The notes beneath the pieces were generated by a model that saw nothing but the letters and a program-made list of their open reading frames with translations, was not told where the DNA came from and made no database searches. The translations under genes were made by a program, and so were the position numbers. Positions 19,664 through 28,088 of a DNA stretch of 64,000 bases are shown piece after piece; within the stretch, counting starts at the first letter, position 1, and each line of letters starts with the position of its first letter. The DNA lies in NCBI RefSeq assembly GCF_019670005.1, contig NZ_AP019785.1, forward strand, positions 62,001-126,000, written 5' to 3'. The stretch comes from Methylomagnum ishizawai. GTDB taxonomy: Bacteria > Pseudomonadota > Gammaproteobacteria > Methylococcales > Methylococcaceae.

Positions 19664-20725
19664 GGCGGGCCCACCATGTTCCCCCGCTGGCCAAGCGGCC
19701 CCGGAAGCGGCTTACGGTCGGCCTGCTCCTGTTGTGGGCATTGCAGGGTTGCGCGATCCGGGACCACGGCTTGGCGAAACTTCCCGCCTATGGGGCCGAC
19801 CCCGCCATGGCCATGCAATTCCATGTGACCCATTCGGCGACCGTCCGGGGTGCCGGGATCATCGCGGGTCCCCCTTATGACTGCGCCGGGAACGATAGCC
19901 GCCGGGTGGTTACGAACTGCGCGAGGCCCGATACCGACCACCCCCCGCCCGATGCGGAACACTTGGAGTCGGTGACCTGGAACTTGGCCAAGGCGGGGGC
20001 GATAGACGACCCCGGAAATCTGCGGGATTCCCGCGTCTGGTTGTTCTCCGGGAAGGCCGACACGACCATCCACCGCCCGGTGATGGACGCCGTGGCCCGT
20101 TATTACCGATATTTCCTGGACGGGGACCGGATCGTCTACAAGACCGACCTCGCCGCCGGCCATGCCCTGATCACCGAAGGCCACGGGAATCCCTAATGGC
20201 CCGCTCTACATCAACGACTGCGGTTTCGATTCGGCCGGCGCTTTGCTGGGCCAGATCTATGGCAGGCTCAACGCGCCCAGCGACCGGGCCGACGGCCATT
20301 GGGTCGCCTTCGACCAACGGGAGTTCTTTGCCGATGGCAGCGCCTACGCCCATGGCCTGAGCGATACCGGCTACGCCTATATCCCGGGGCGTTGCGACTC
20401 GCGAACCTGCCGGGTCCATATCGCGTTCCATGCCTGCCGCCAGAACGCCGACGAGGTCGGCGACGCCTTCTATCGCCATGGGGGCTATAACCGGTGGGCC
20501 GACAGCAACGATATCATCGTGCTGTACCCCCAGACCACCACGCGGTATGGCTGGGGCTTCCCGTTCTGGACCCTGAACTTCGTCTGGAACCTCTATGCGT
20601 GCTGGGATTGGTGGGGCTACGACGGCGACGACTACCCCACCCGGAATGGATCTCAGATCAAAGCGGTACGGGCGATGCTGGACCGCTTGGCCGGGGCAAG
20701 GCGGGACTATCCGATGGCCCCTTGA
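19603..20725 (+). pseudogene. PHB-depolymerase-like lipoprotein gene, frameshifted
   Basis: An N-terminal lipoprotein signal (KRPRKR, LTVGLLLLWAL, lipobox LQGC) starts near 19690; the true start codon is unclear and 19603 is only the nearest in-frame ATG. The body resembles the extracellular poly(3-hydroxybutyrate) depolymerase family (MAMQFHVTHSATVRGAGIIAGPPYDC; VHIAFHACRQNADEVGDAFYRHGGYNRWA; late YGDDY-like end). The frame breaks at 20193-20196: one extra T turns GGNP-NGPLYINDCGFDS into a stop. The expected GxSxG nucleophile before GAD reads LPAYGAD, so the copy may be catalytically dead even without the frameshift. Confidence 0.65.
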
Positions 20726-20783
20726 ATGGCACCGCCGCACGGATTCGATCCTATTTCGCCCAATGGATTAAGGAGGCAGGGAG

Positions 20784-21401
20784 ATGCGCGAATTACTTTT
20801 CAGCCTGTTGCTCATGCAGGCGCTCCTGCTGGCCGGATGCGGCTATAACACGCTCCAGCAGCAAGACGAACAGATCAAGGCGGAATGGTCCGAGGTGGTG
20901 AATCAATACCAGCGGCGGGCCGATCTGGTGCCCAACCTGGTCAACGTGGTCAAAGGCTACGCCGCCCACGAAAAGGATGTGCTGACCCAGGTGGCCGATG
21001 CCCGTTCGCGGGCGGGTTCGGTCCAGGCCACTCCGGAATTGCTCAACGACCCCAAGGCGTTCCAGTCGTTCCTGGCCGCCCAGGGCCAGCTTTCCGGCTC
21101 GCTGTCGCGGCTACTGGCGGTGGCGGAAAACTATCCCCAACTCAAGGCCGACACCTTGTTCCGGGATTTGCAAGCGCAACTCGAGGGGACCGAGAACCGC
21201 ATCGCCGTGGCCCGGAATCGTTATATCCAGACGGTGCGTGAATACAACATCACCGTGCGTTCGTTCCCGACCAACCTTACGGCCAAGATGTTCGGGTTGG
21301 ACGTGAAGCCGAACTTCACGGTGGAGAACGAAAAGGAGATTTCCGGCGCGCCCAAGGTGGATTTCGGCTCGCCGACTCCCGCCACGGCACCGATCCGGTA
21401 A
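20784..21401 (+). CDS. lemA: LemA family protein
   Basis: 205 residues with an AGGAGG site upstream of ATG 20784. The N-terminus is a short lipoprotein-type signal (LLLMQALLLAGC). The body is the LemA helical bundle (YNTLQQQDEQIKAEWSEV, QYQRRADLVPNLVNVVKGYA, ending ARNRYIQTVREYN...FPTN). LemA proteins are membrane-anchored and of unknown biochemical role. They are usually encoded with TPM-domain proteins, exactly as here (next gene 6 nt downstream), so the three genes form an operon. Confidence 0.92.
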   Translation: MRELLFSLLLMQALLLAGCGYNTLQQQDEQIKAEWSEVVNQYQRRADLVPNLVNVVKGYAAHEKDVLTQVADARSRAGSVQATPELLNDPKAFQSFLAAQGQLSGSLSRLLAVAENYPQLKADTLFRDLQAQLEGTENRIAVARNRYIQTVREYNITVRSFPTNLTAKMFGLDVKPNFTVENEKEISGAPKVDFGSPTPATAPIR

Positions 21402-21407
21402 GCGGCC

Positions 21408-22280
21408 ATGAGAACGGCGTCGAATCGCGGCCGCTCATCCTGGTATGGAATGATCTGGATTTTGGTTTTCCTGGTGGCGGCAACCGCCCCGCCGCTACGC
21501 CCGGAGGTCGCTGTGCCGCCGCTGGCGAACCGGGTCACGGACCAGACGGGCACGCTCACGCCCGATCAGCGCGCCCACCTGGAGGGCTTTCTGGCCGCCT
21601 TGGAAGCCGAGAAGGGCAGCCAGGTCGCCATGCTGCTGGTTCCGACCACGCAACCGGAAACCCTCGAGCAATATTCCATGAGGGTGGCGGATGCCTGGAA
21701 ACTAGGCCGTCAAGGCGTTGACGACGGCGTCCTCGTGATCTTCGCCAAAGAGGACCGCGCCGCTCGGATCGAGGTTGGTCGCGGACTCGAGGGCGTGATC
21801 CCGGATGCCGTTGCCAAGGATATAGTGGAGGACGGAATGATTCCGTATTTTAGACGGGGAGATTTCTACGGCGGACTCTCCGCGGGTTTTGACCGGATCG
21901 CCGGGCTCATCCGCGGCGAGCCATTGCCGTCGCCCGCCAACGGTCGGGAGCAAACCCCGGATTCCGCCACGGGATTGTCGTTGTCGCTCGTCGGAGGCCT
22001 ATTCGGCGGCCGAATTCTCCGCGCGATGTTGGGCGCCTTTCTGGGTGGATTGATTGCCTCCGTGGGCGCGGCCGCAGCGGCCCTGTGGTTCGGCCTGCCA
22101 GCGCTGTTTTCGCTATTCGTGGGCGCATGTGTGTTCTTCGCGGTGGCCGCGGGGGGCGGACGTTCCTCCCCTGGCGGCTGGTACGGAGGCTCCGGTGGGT
22201 TCTCGGGCGGCCCTGGGGGCGGCGGCTTCTCCGGAGGCGGAGGCGGGTTCGCCGGCGGCGGCGCCTCGGGTCGGTGGTGA
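21408..22280 (+). CDS. TPM-domain membrane protein (YgcG-like)
   Basis: 290 residues. An N-terminal membrane segment (WILVFLVAATAPP) is followed by a TPM domain at ~40-180 (VTDQTGTLTPDQRAHLEGFL, KGSQVAMLLVPTTQPETLEQYS, DDGVLVIFAKEDRAARIEVGRGLE). Two hydrophobic segments follow (~195-250), and then a Gly/Ser-rich tail ending GGGFAGGGASGRW. This is the standard layout of the YgcG partner of LemA. Its TGA overlaps the ATG of the next gene (TGATG). Confidence 0.9.
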   Translation: MRTASNRGRSSWYGMIWILVFLVAATAPPLRPEVAVPPLANRVTDQTGTLTPDQRAHLEGFLAALEAEKGSQVAMLLVPTTQPETLEQYSMRVADAWKLGRQGVDDGVLVIFAKEDRAARIEVGRGLEGVIPDAVAKDIVEDGMIPYFRRGDFYGGLSAGFDRIAGLIRGEPLPSPANGREQTPDSATGLSLSLVGGLFGGRILRAMLGAFLGGLIASVGAAAAALWFGLPALFSLFVGACVFFAVAAGGGRSSPGGWYGGSGGFSGGPGGGGFSGGGGGFAGGGASGRW

Positions 22281-22789
22281 TGCACGGGAATCCCGTCCGC
22301 GCCCTCAAACACCTCTGCTTTCCGACCTGGCGGCTGCGGAGGGTTCTGCCGCGGCGGTCCCTGGAAGCCATCACGGGGGCAATTCGGGACAGCGAGCGGC
22401 ATCATGCCGGGGAAATCCATTTCGCCGTCGAAACCGGGCTGGACTGGCATCGGTTGCTGCGCGGATTGTCGGCGAGGGAACGGGCGGTCGAGGTGTTCTC
22501 CCAATTGAGGGTCTGGGACACCGAGCAAAACAACGGCGTGCTGATTTATCTCCTGCTCGCCGACCGGAGCGTGGAAATCGTCGCCGACCGGGGCATCGAT
22601 CGGCGGGTCGAACCGGGCGACTGGGAAGGGATTTGCCGGAGGATGGAATCGGCCTTCCGGGAAGGCGACTTCGAAGCGGGCATCATTGCCGGCGTCGAGG
22701 CGGTGGGCATCCATATGATCCGGCACTTTGGCGGCGCGGATGTCCAGGGTAACGAATTGCCCGACCGGCCGAGCATCGTCGAAGGGTAA
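22280..22789 (+). CDS. Cytoplasmic TPM-domain protein
   Basis: 169 residues starting at ATG 22280, which overlaps the stop of the preceding gene; the longer frame upstream is a shadow of that gene. It is a single TPM domain (LEAITGAIRDSERHHAGEIHFAVE, RAVEVFSQLRVWDTEQNNGVLIYLLLADRSVEIVADRGID) without a signal peptide or membrane segment. It is the third member of the lemA-TPM-TPM operon, as in many proteobacteria. Biochemical function unknown. Confidence 0.88.
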   Translation: MHGNPVRALKHLCFPTWRLRRVLPRRSLEAITGAIRDSERHHAGEIHFAVETGLDWHRLLRGLSARERAVEVFSQLRVWDTEQNNGVLIYLLLADRSVEIVADRGIDRRVEPGDWEGICRRMESAFREGDFEAGIIAGVEAVGIHMIRHFGGADVQGNELPDRPSIVEG

Positions 22790-23080
22790 CCTCCGGATAT
22801 ACGCGATGGGCGGTCAATTCCCAGCGTGAATCCGCTCGCGCCTTGCTCCCCCGTCGACCGGGAAACCTGAAGAGCTATCAGGAACCGATTTCGTGGCAGC
22901 GAAGCCCATCGCCTTTACGACATGGCTTCAATGACCGCTCAGGTGCGGCGGCAATAATTTTGAACGCGTGAAAGCAGTCATTCCCGACGCCTGATCTCCG
23001 CGAAAGCTGGGTGACCGTTATGGCCGAACTTCGGTCCCACCATGCCGTTACCAAAATAGCAAGCTATTGCCAAGCCGCCC

Positions 23081-24270
23081 CTCATCACCTATCAATTTCG
23101 CATGGCCGCGCAAAAGGCGGGCAAAGGCATGTCGTTTTGTAGGCGTCGCTTTAGGTAGCGCAAGCCCCGGGTGAACCAGGAGACCAAGCTGCGGCGGAGC
23201 TTCCTGAAGCTCCAGTGTCCGGCATCGGTTTGCGACCAGGCTTTTTTTCGAGCGGCGTCGGGCGGTTGGAGGCGTCGTCCCGCCCGACCTGGACGCACCA
23301 CCACATGGCCAGCGACATGACGAGGATCAGGCGTTCCAAACGGTCGGCGTGTTCCAGTTGCGAATCCTCCAACCCGAAGCCCCGGCCCTTGAAATCCGAG
23401 AACATGGGCTCGATGGACCAGCGCGCCGCGTAGTCCAACACCGCCGCCCGCGTGGGGGCGCAGTCCATCGCGATGATCCAGGGCTCGGGATGGCCGGGTT
23501 CGTGGAGGATGCCCACGTGGGTCATCACCCCGTGCGCGAACAGCCGCACTCCCGGCAGATAGCGTTCCTCCGCGCCCCGCGCCAGTCCGCCCGTGGTGGT
23601 TTCCTCCCCTTCGCCGGTGTCCGCCAGCACATTGCCTTTCAACCGCAGCCGATAGCCCCAGCCCCGCGCGCCCAGCCAATCGAACAAGGCCACCGAGGGG
23701 TAGAACCGGTCCGCCGAGAGCAATACGTCCGCCCCCGGCGGCAGCCAGGCCAGGACCCGCTCCAACACCCGCTCCTGGCCCTCGAAACCGATATTGGCCG
23801 GCCCCTCTTCCGCCACCCAGGCCAAGGGCAGCGCCCGGTCGCCGACCCGCACGCCCACCATCAGCACCGCCATCCGGTCCCCGAGGTCGGTCTGGTCCAG
23901 GCTCAACTGCACGGTCTGGCCGTTCCGCGCGGCCCGGGCGAGTTCGGCCCGCGCGAACGGCTCCATCACCACCGCCGACCCCAGCAGCGGATTCTTCAAC
24001 AAGCGCCTCAGCCATTGCTCGCGCATGTCCTGCCTCTCCGTCGGCAAGGGCAGCAGGTTCGCCAACTCCACCGTGTTCGGCGTCCGCCCCTCGATCATCG
24101 CCCCCACCGCCAGCGCCAGCTTCCCGACCACCGTCTTGCGCAGTCCAGGAAGGGCCTGTTCCAGCCCACGCCCTACTTCCTCGGCCAGTTTCTTTACAGT
24201 TCCCATCGCTTCGTCAGTCGAAATTCGTTCCGGCCTTCAAGCCTACCCGAAAATTGATTAGGTGATGAGA
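23081..24270 (-). mobile_element. IS4-type element with imperfect inverted ends
   Basis: The left end CTCATCACCTATCAATTTCG and the right end (complement) CTCATCACCTAATCAATTTTCG form an imperfect inverted repeat around one transposase gene, giving ~1190 bp. No matching target duplication was found (CCGCCC left, ACGAGG right). The 291 bp before it (22790-23080) contains nothing recognisable. Confidence 0.75.
23092..24206 (-). CDS. IS4-type transposase, C-terminus in a second frame
   Basis: The main frame from ATG 24206 encodes ~320 residues with D in LSLDQTDLGDRM, D in LLSADRFYPSVALFDWL and E in AARWSIEPMFSDFKGRG. It ends in nonsense at 23151. A -1 shift at the A7 run (T at 23242-23248) instead gives AWSQTDAGHWSFRKLRRSLV...YLKRRL, a natural-looking transposase end, with a stop at 23092. 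So either a programmed frameshift, a 1-nt deletion or an under-called homopolymer lies here. Confidence 0.78.
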
Positions 24271-24304
24271 CGAGGCCTGGCCGCGTGCCGAGGGGGATAC
24301 CTGG

Positions 24305-24587
24305 ATGGGCTTGTCCGTGTTCGCCATCGACGGCTCCAAGTACCGCCTGCCCGCCTTCGACCCCGACGGCGGGCTGGACCGGCCGGGCCGGGGGCATTAT
24401 CCGCTCTGCCTGGTTTCGACCGCCCACGACATGTTCCGCCGGATACCCATCGCCCGGACCGTCCAGCCGATGGCGCGGGCCGACGAGCGGGAGGAGGCCA
24501 AGGCCCTGCTCCCCCACATCCCGCCCGCCCGGCGGCGTCATCCTGTTCGACCGGGGCTACCCCGGCCACGACCTCATCGACCACCTA
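24305..24587 (+). pseudogene. Remnant of a second IS4-type transposase
   Basis: Central part only: VFAIDGSKYRLPAFDPDGG (first catalytic D region) through PIARTVQPMARADEREEAKALLPHI, then after a frameshift in a CCCGCCC run GGVILFDRGYPGHDLIDHL (second D region). It is cut at 24587 by a fragment of the IS5-family end also found at 28089, 53033 and 56720. No active product. Confidence 0.7.
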
Positions 24588-24670
24588 GAGGACATCCGGC
24601 ACATCTTGTGCTTTGCGCGGCGAACGCTTAAAAGACCCGTCTTTTGCGAAGCGGAAGCGGAGGAGACCCA
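24588..24670 (+). repeat. 83-bp solo end of the IS5-family element
   Basis: Matches the first 83 bp of the IS5-family elements at 28089, 53033 and (complement) 56720, from GAGGACATCCGGCACAT through the leader GAAGCGGAAGCGGAGGAGACCCA. It stops exactly before the transposase ATG. It marks a deletion or recombination endpoint between the IS4-type remnant and the replication region. Confidence 0.85.
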
Positions 24671-24714
24671 GCCCTTCCTCGCCGGGATCCGCGCCTACAG
24701 GGTCCGCTTGGCTT

Positions 24715-24876
24715 CGGCAAGAATAATACAAAGAAGATTAAAACAAAGAATAGAAGAATAGGGATGGAAAAACCGATGTTTTTTTCTTTAAAAACAAACT
24801 GTTGCAAATATAACCCGCGACCTATACCTACCGAACCTTGGGCGCATTCCCCAACTTATCCACAGGTTTATCCACA
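24715..24876. other. Candidate replication origin: AT-rich tract plus two DnaA boxes
   Basis: Two exact TTATCCACA DnaA boxes lie in tandem at 24856-24864 and 24868-24876, inside the last codons of the replication initiator gene. Directly beyond the gene end is ~120 bp of A/T-rich sequence (24715-24835) with three AAGAATA words, unlike the GC-rich surroundings, suitable for strand opening. Together with the adjacent initiator this is a plausible plasmid-type origin. No long iteron array was found. Confidence 0.5.
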
Positions 24877-25907
24877 GCCAGGGCGTAGCGTTTGTTGGCG
24901 GCTTTCATCTCCTTGACAAACTCGGGTGTCGGCGTGAGGACGTAATTGATGTCTTCGATCTTGCCGCGTAGGCCGGTGATATTTTGCTTGGTGCAGCTTT
25001 GCAGGACGCCTTGGTCCTGGAGTTCCATGAGGGCCTTGCCGAGCGCGTCCATGCAGTCGCGTTCCCGGGCGTAGTTGAGCAGCGCGCTGTCGCGCTTGAC
25101 CGTGCTGTAGCGCATCTCGAAATGGGTCAACATGCTGGCAAAGGTGAACTTCAGGCTCAGTTGCTTATGCAGCCAGCGGGCTAGCTGGGTTTTGTGGGCC
25201 ATCATCTGGTGGTAGTTGTACTGGCGGTAGGTCAGCGCGTCGATGCTTTGGGTGACCAGGGGATGGAACTGGGCGGACCATTTCGCCTTGGGATCGTCGC
25301 GCAATTTCTTGCGGGAAACGGCGGTGAGCGACGGTAGGTAGTTGGTGCGCGAGAAGCCTTCCATGGAGGATCCGTCGTCGGTTCGGATTTCGATGAGGCT
25401 GCCCGACAGGATCCGCAGGCTTTTGATGATCTCCTGATAAGAGCGCGTATGCCCACGTTTGTTGAGTTCCTCGCGCAGCATATAGAGCGAGAACACCACG
25501 CCACTGCGGTAGTTGGCCCGGTCGAAATAGCCGTGGTTCTGGTCGGTCGCGATTTTGCGCAGGGCGTCTTCGACCAATTCCTCGTTGGCGCTGGGATAGT
25601 AGTCCTGGGTCGTTCCCTCCTCTTCGCGGATACGGGCAGGCTGGATGATGGCCTTTAAGCCCGTTCCCCGGTAATTGAAGTCGATCTCCAATAAGTCGAG
25701 GAAACCTTTCTCGGAGCGGAGCTTGATCATGGCCTGCCGTGAGAGGGAGTAGCGCGGGATGCTGTCCCACAGGTCGATGGTATTCGACAAATGGTCGCGT
25801 TCAAGCTCGGTGTTGCAGAGGAAATTTTGGAAAAGTTCCAGTTGAGGGTCCATGTGGGCGCCTTCGGATGGCCGGGGGACGATGCTGTTTGGTTTATTTT
25901 TGATCAT
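24828..25907 (-). CDS. Plasmid-type replication initiator protein
   Basis: About 359 residues. AAGGA at 25915-25919 is 7 nt from ATG 25907, making that the likely start rather than the ATG at 25913. The sequence resembles plasmid Rep initiators with a winged-helix layout: SNTIDLWDSIPRYSLSRQ, KAIIQPARIREEEGTTQDYY, ANEELVEDALRKIA, then WLHKQLSLKFTFASMLTHFE and KRDSALLNYARERDCMDAL, the last part being the likely second DNA-binding domain. It would bind origin repeats and recruit DnaA/DnaB. The context (DnaA boxes, AT tract, palindromic upstream site, AbiE system) supports a plasmid or integrated-plasmid source. Confidence 0.7.
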   Translation of the reverse strand: MIKNKPNSIVPRPSEGAHMDPQLELFQNFLCNTELERDHLSNTIDLWDSIPRYSLSRQAMIKLRSEKGFLDLLEIDFNYRGTGLKAIIQPARIREEEGTTQDYYPSANEELVEDALRKIATDQNHGYFDRANYRSGVVFSLYMLREELNKRGHTRSYQEIIKSLRILSGSLIEIRTDDGSSMEGFSRTNYLPSLTAVSRKKLRDDPKAKWSAQFHPLVTQSIDALTYRQYNYHQMMAHKTQLARWLHKQLSLKFTFASMLTHFEMRYSTVKRDSALLNYARERDCMDALGKALMELQDQGVLQSCTKQNITGLRGKIEDINYVLTPTPEFVKEMKAANKRYALAVDKPVDKLGNAPKVR

Positions 25908-25926
25908 GTTCATGTCCTTTTATTTC

Positions 25927-25942
25927 GGCATGGATCCATGCC
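25927..25942. promoter_or_regulatory. 16-bp perfect palindrome upstream of the replication initiator
   Basis: GGCATGGATCCATGCC, symmetric over all 16 bases, lies 20 nt upstream of the initiator ATG and just before its ribosome site. Position and symmetry suggest an operator, possibly for autoregulation by the Rep protein, or a stem in the leader RNA. Confidence 0.5.
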
Positions 25943-26020
25943 GTTATCCGTCGGTTGGGACAATCATTCCTCATCCTTGCCCTTACCCTTGCGTGGCGTG
26001 GAGGCACCAATACGCCCGGG

Positions 26021-26089
26021 AGGGCACTGTCAAGTTCTCGAAAGCGCGAAGCAAGAACTCTTATCTGTCGGCCGATAAGCGGGTGCCCT
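26021..26089. ncRNA. Structured three-stem element between rep and abiEii
   Basis: A closing stem AGGGCAC/GTGCCCT (26021-26027 with 26083-26089) encloses two hairpins: AGTTCT/AGAACT (26033-26038 with 26054-26059) and CTTATC/GATAAG (26060-26065 with 26074-26079, 8-nt loop). All three helices are perfect and use nearly the whole 69 nt, giving a compact three-way junction. It lies ~80-150 nt upstream of the initiator start. Strand and function are unknown: a copy-control RNA, a leader element or a single-strand origin are all possible. Confidence 0.4.
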
Positions 26090-26171
26090 CGGGTGGGCCT
26101 GCCGCTTCGATAACCGATGATTTCCTTGAAAGGCGGCTTTCGGGCGCTGCTCGAAGGGGCTTCGACCCGCT

Positions 26172-27086
26172 TCAACCCACCACCGGAGTCCAGGGCCCGC
26201 CAGCCGGCCAGTGTCGCGGGGGGTGGGCGTCGGCGCTCGCCGCCGCGATGACCGGAAGCAAGAAATCCCGGAGCGATGCCACGACGTCCTCCAGGGGCGG
26301 CGCTTCCAGCCTGTTCTTTCCCAGGAACGCCCGCCACTGCGTCCGCTTTTGCGCGTCCCGCGCAAAACCGTCGGTCAGGCCCAAGGGGGCGCCCGGGGGC
26401 AACCCCGTCTTGCGGCGATCGAAGGTTGCCCGGAGGGCGCGGCGCAGGGTGTCGCCGTCGAATCCGGTGTGGCGCGACAGGATCCAGAGGTCGAAATAAT
26501 CCTTCATCCGGCTGTTGGCGATCCCGAGCGAGGCCAATGCCTCCACCTTTTCAGCCACCACGGTATAGCGCGGATAGACGCGCAGCCTCGGTGCCGTGAA
26601 CTCCGGGAGCATCACGGGGTACTGGGCGTCCTCCGGCCCCGGCGTCACGGCATCGCCGAAACCGATGTCGATCTGCATGGGGCAGCGCGCGCCGTCGATC
26701 AGCCCGAGCAAGGTGACGCGCACGCCGGCGTAGTTGGCCTCCTTCCGGATCTCCGCCGCCCGGACGGTGTCCGGCCGGAACATCATCCCGTCGTCGGCGT
26801 CGACCACGCAGACTTCCTGGAAGACGGCTTCGAGGCTTGGCAACTCGGCCGGGCCGAATCCGAGGAAGTCGGCGTCCCTGGTCGGGCGGTGCGGGATGTC
26901 GAACCACAGGTCGAACAGCAAGGCACCCTTGAGCAGGAACTGGTCGGCGTGGGGGGAAACACTGAGCCGGTACAGCAGGCGCTCCAGCGCGTAGCGGGTC
27001 AGGACCAGATTGAAGTCCTGCCGGGTTTCGCGGGCGCGGTTGAGCAGGCGTGCCCGCACGGATGCCGCTAGGTTCCGTTCGCTCAT
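26172..27086 (-). CDS. abiEii: AbiEii-type nucleotidyltransferase toxin
   Basis: 304 residues from ATG 27086, which overlaps the antitoxin stop (ATGA); the longer frame to 27182 is inside the antitoxin gene. It carries the AbiEii nucleotidyltransferase signature: LLKGALLFDLWF, then RPTRDADFLGFG (acidic pair for metal), with a later MQIDIGFGDAVTPG and KVEALASLGIANSRMKDYFDLW. Type IV AbiE toxins transfer nucleotides to target RNA and give phage defence or growth arrest when unneutralised. It forms an operon with the gene upstream. Confidence 0.9.
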   Translation of the reverse strand: MSERNLAASVRARLLNRARETRQDFNLVLTRYALERLLYRLSVSPHADQFLLKGALLFDLWFDIPHRPTRDADFLGFGPAELPSLEAVFQEVCVVDADDGMMFRPDTVRAAEIRKEANYAGVRVTLLGLIDGARCPMQIDIGFGDAVTPGPEDAQYPVMLPEFTAPRLRVYPRYTVVAEKVEALASLGIANSRMKDYFDLWILSRHTGFDGDTLRRALRATFDRRKTGLPPGAPLGLTDGFARDAQKRTQWRAFLGKNRLEAPPLEDVVASLRDFLLPVIAAASADAHPPRHWPAGGPWTPVVG

Positions 27087-27682
27087 GGCAGGCTTTCCAG
27101 GTAGGGGCGCATCACATTGGCCACCCTGCACGGCGCCGCGAACCGCCACAGTTCGTCCATGCTGGACCGCCTGGCCCGCCACGCCTCCCGTAGCGCCTCC
27201 AGCGCGACATCGAGACCGATCTTGTTGCGGAACTTGAAGCAGTCGGCCACCGTCCGGGCGACGTTGGTCACCCGCACCGGCACGCCGTCGATGACGTGTT
27301 CTTCGATCCCTTCGGTCAGCGCGGCGCCGGAGAAGCGAACGATGCGCAGCGGGGGATAGTCCATCCTCGGCGCGCGCGCCTTGTTGGGGATGGCCAACCA
27401 GACCTCGGACGGTGACTGCGTGGTGAGGTCGTGCACGCGCAGCGCCGACAGCAGGCAGACGATGCCTTGCGGGTGTTTGCGCGCGACCCCGGCCAGCGTG
27501 CCATGCTCCGACACGGCGCGGTCGGGACGGCCATACAGGCCGCGCCCCACCCGGGCGAGCCGACCCTGCCGGACCAGCCGGGTGAGGGCGACACTGGGCA
27601 GCCCAAGCGCAGCGAGGTCGCGCGGGCGGATCAGGCCGCGCTCATCGGCCAGGTCCAGAATGGTCTGATGCGAGCTTTGCAT
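27083..27682 (-). CDS. abiEi: AbiEi-type antitoxin/transcriptional regulator
   Basis: 199 residues from ATG 27682. The frame is open to 27814, but the family start (HQTILDLADERGLIRPRDLAALGLPS) fits here. An N-terminal winged HTH is followed by the AbiEi antitoxin domain (QGIVCLLSALRVHDLTTQSPSEVWLAI; FKFRNKIGLDVALEALREAW). AbiEi proteins repress their own promoter and block AbiEii without direct binding. It overlaps abiEii by 4 nt, so the two are translationally coupled. Confidence 0.9.
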   Translation of the reverse strand: MQSSHQTILDLADERGLIRPRDLAALGLPSVALTRLVRQGRLARVGRGLYGRPDRAVSEHGTLAGVARKHPQGIVCLLSALRVHDLTTQSPSEVWLAIPNKARAPRMDYPPLRIVRFSGAALTEGIEEHVIDGVPVRVTNVARTVADCFKFRNKIGLDVALEALREAWRARRSSMDELWRFAAPCRVANVMRPYLESLP

Positions 27683-27799
27683 GCCGCCATGATGTTGTCT
27701 TACGTCGGTAGATGTCAATGACCGCCGACAAAATACAACCGGTATGATTGCCCTTGCCCGCCGATGCCGCGATCCAACCGCTTGATCCGTCCGTGCGCA

Positions 27800-28050
27800 A
27801 TCCATTGACTGCATGGCGCCGTATCGCGGCCTTCAGGCCAGTTGCGGGGAACGCCGCTTGCGCAAGGCCTCCGCCCACCAGAGGTGGTGCCGGATTTGAT
27901 TTCCAGGGCGAGGAGCCTTCCCGCCTTTCCCGAACAAATCCACCCCGCGCCGGGTGCTGTCCCGCCAGAAATAAATGCTGCCTCCCGTTGGCAATGGATT
28001 TCGGGTTGCCCTTTTGGGGCGGGCATCATCGAGGAACGTCCCAAGCCTAT
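27800..28050 (-). pseudogene. C-terminal remnant of a DUF4143-type ATPase
   Basis: In two frames one reads GSIYFWRDSTRRGVDL and then, one frame over, GRLLALEIKSGTT. Together these match the end of DUF4143-containing AAA ATPases (FWRD...EVDLxIE...LxPVEIKSG), with a 1-2 nt indel between them. The piece is cut near 28088 by the IS5-family element. No product expected. The remainder of 27683-27800 holds only the antitoxin leader. Confidence 0.5.
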
Positions 28051-28088
28051 GGCTCCAGACGGCGGCTTATCTGGGAAAAAAATCTTAA

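Noticed and set aside
26021-26089. Integron attC site
   Set aside because: The stems lack the RYYYAAC/GTTRRRY core pair, and no integrase or cassette array is nearby.
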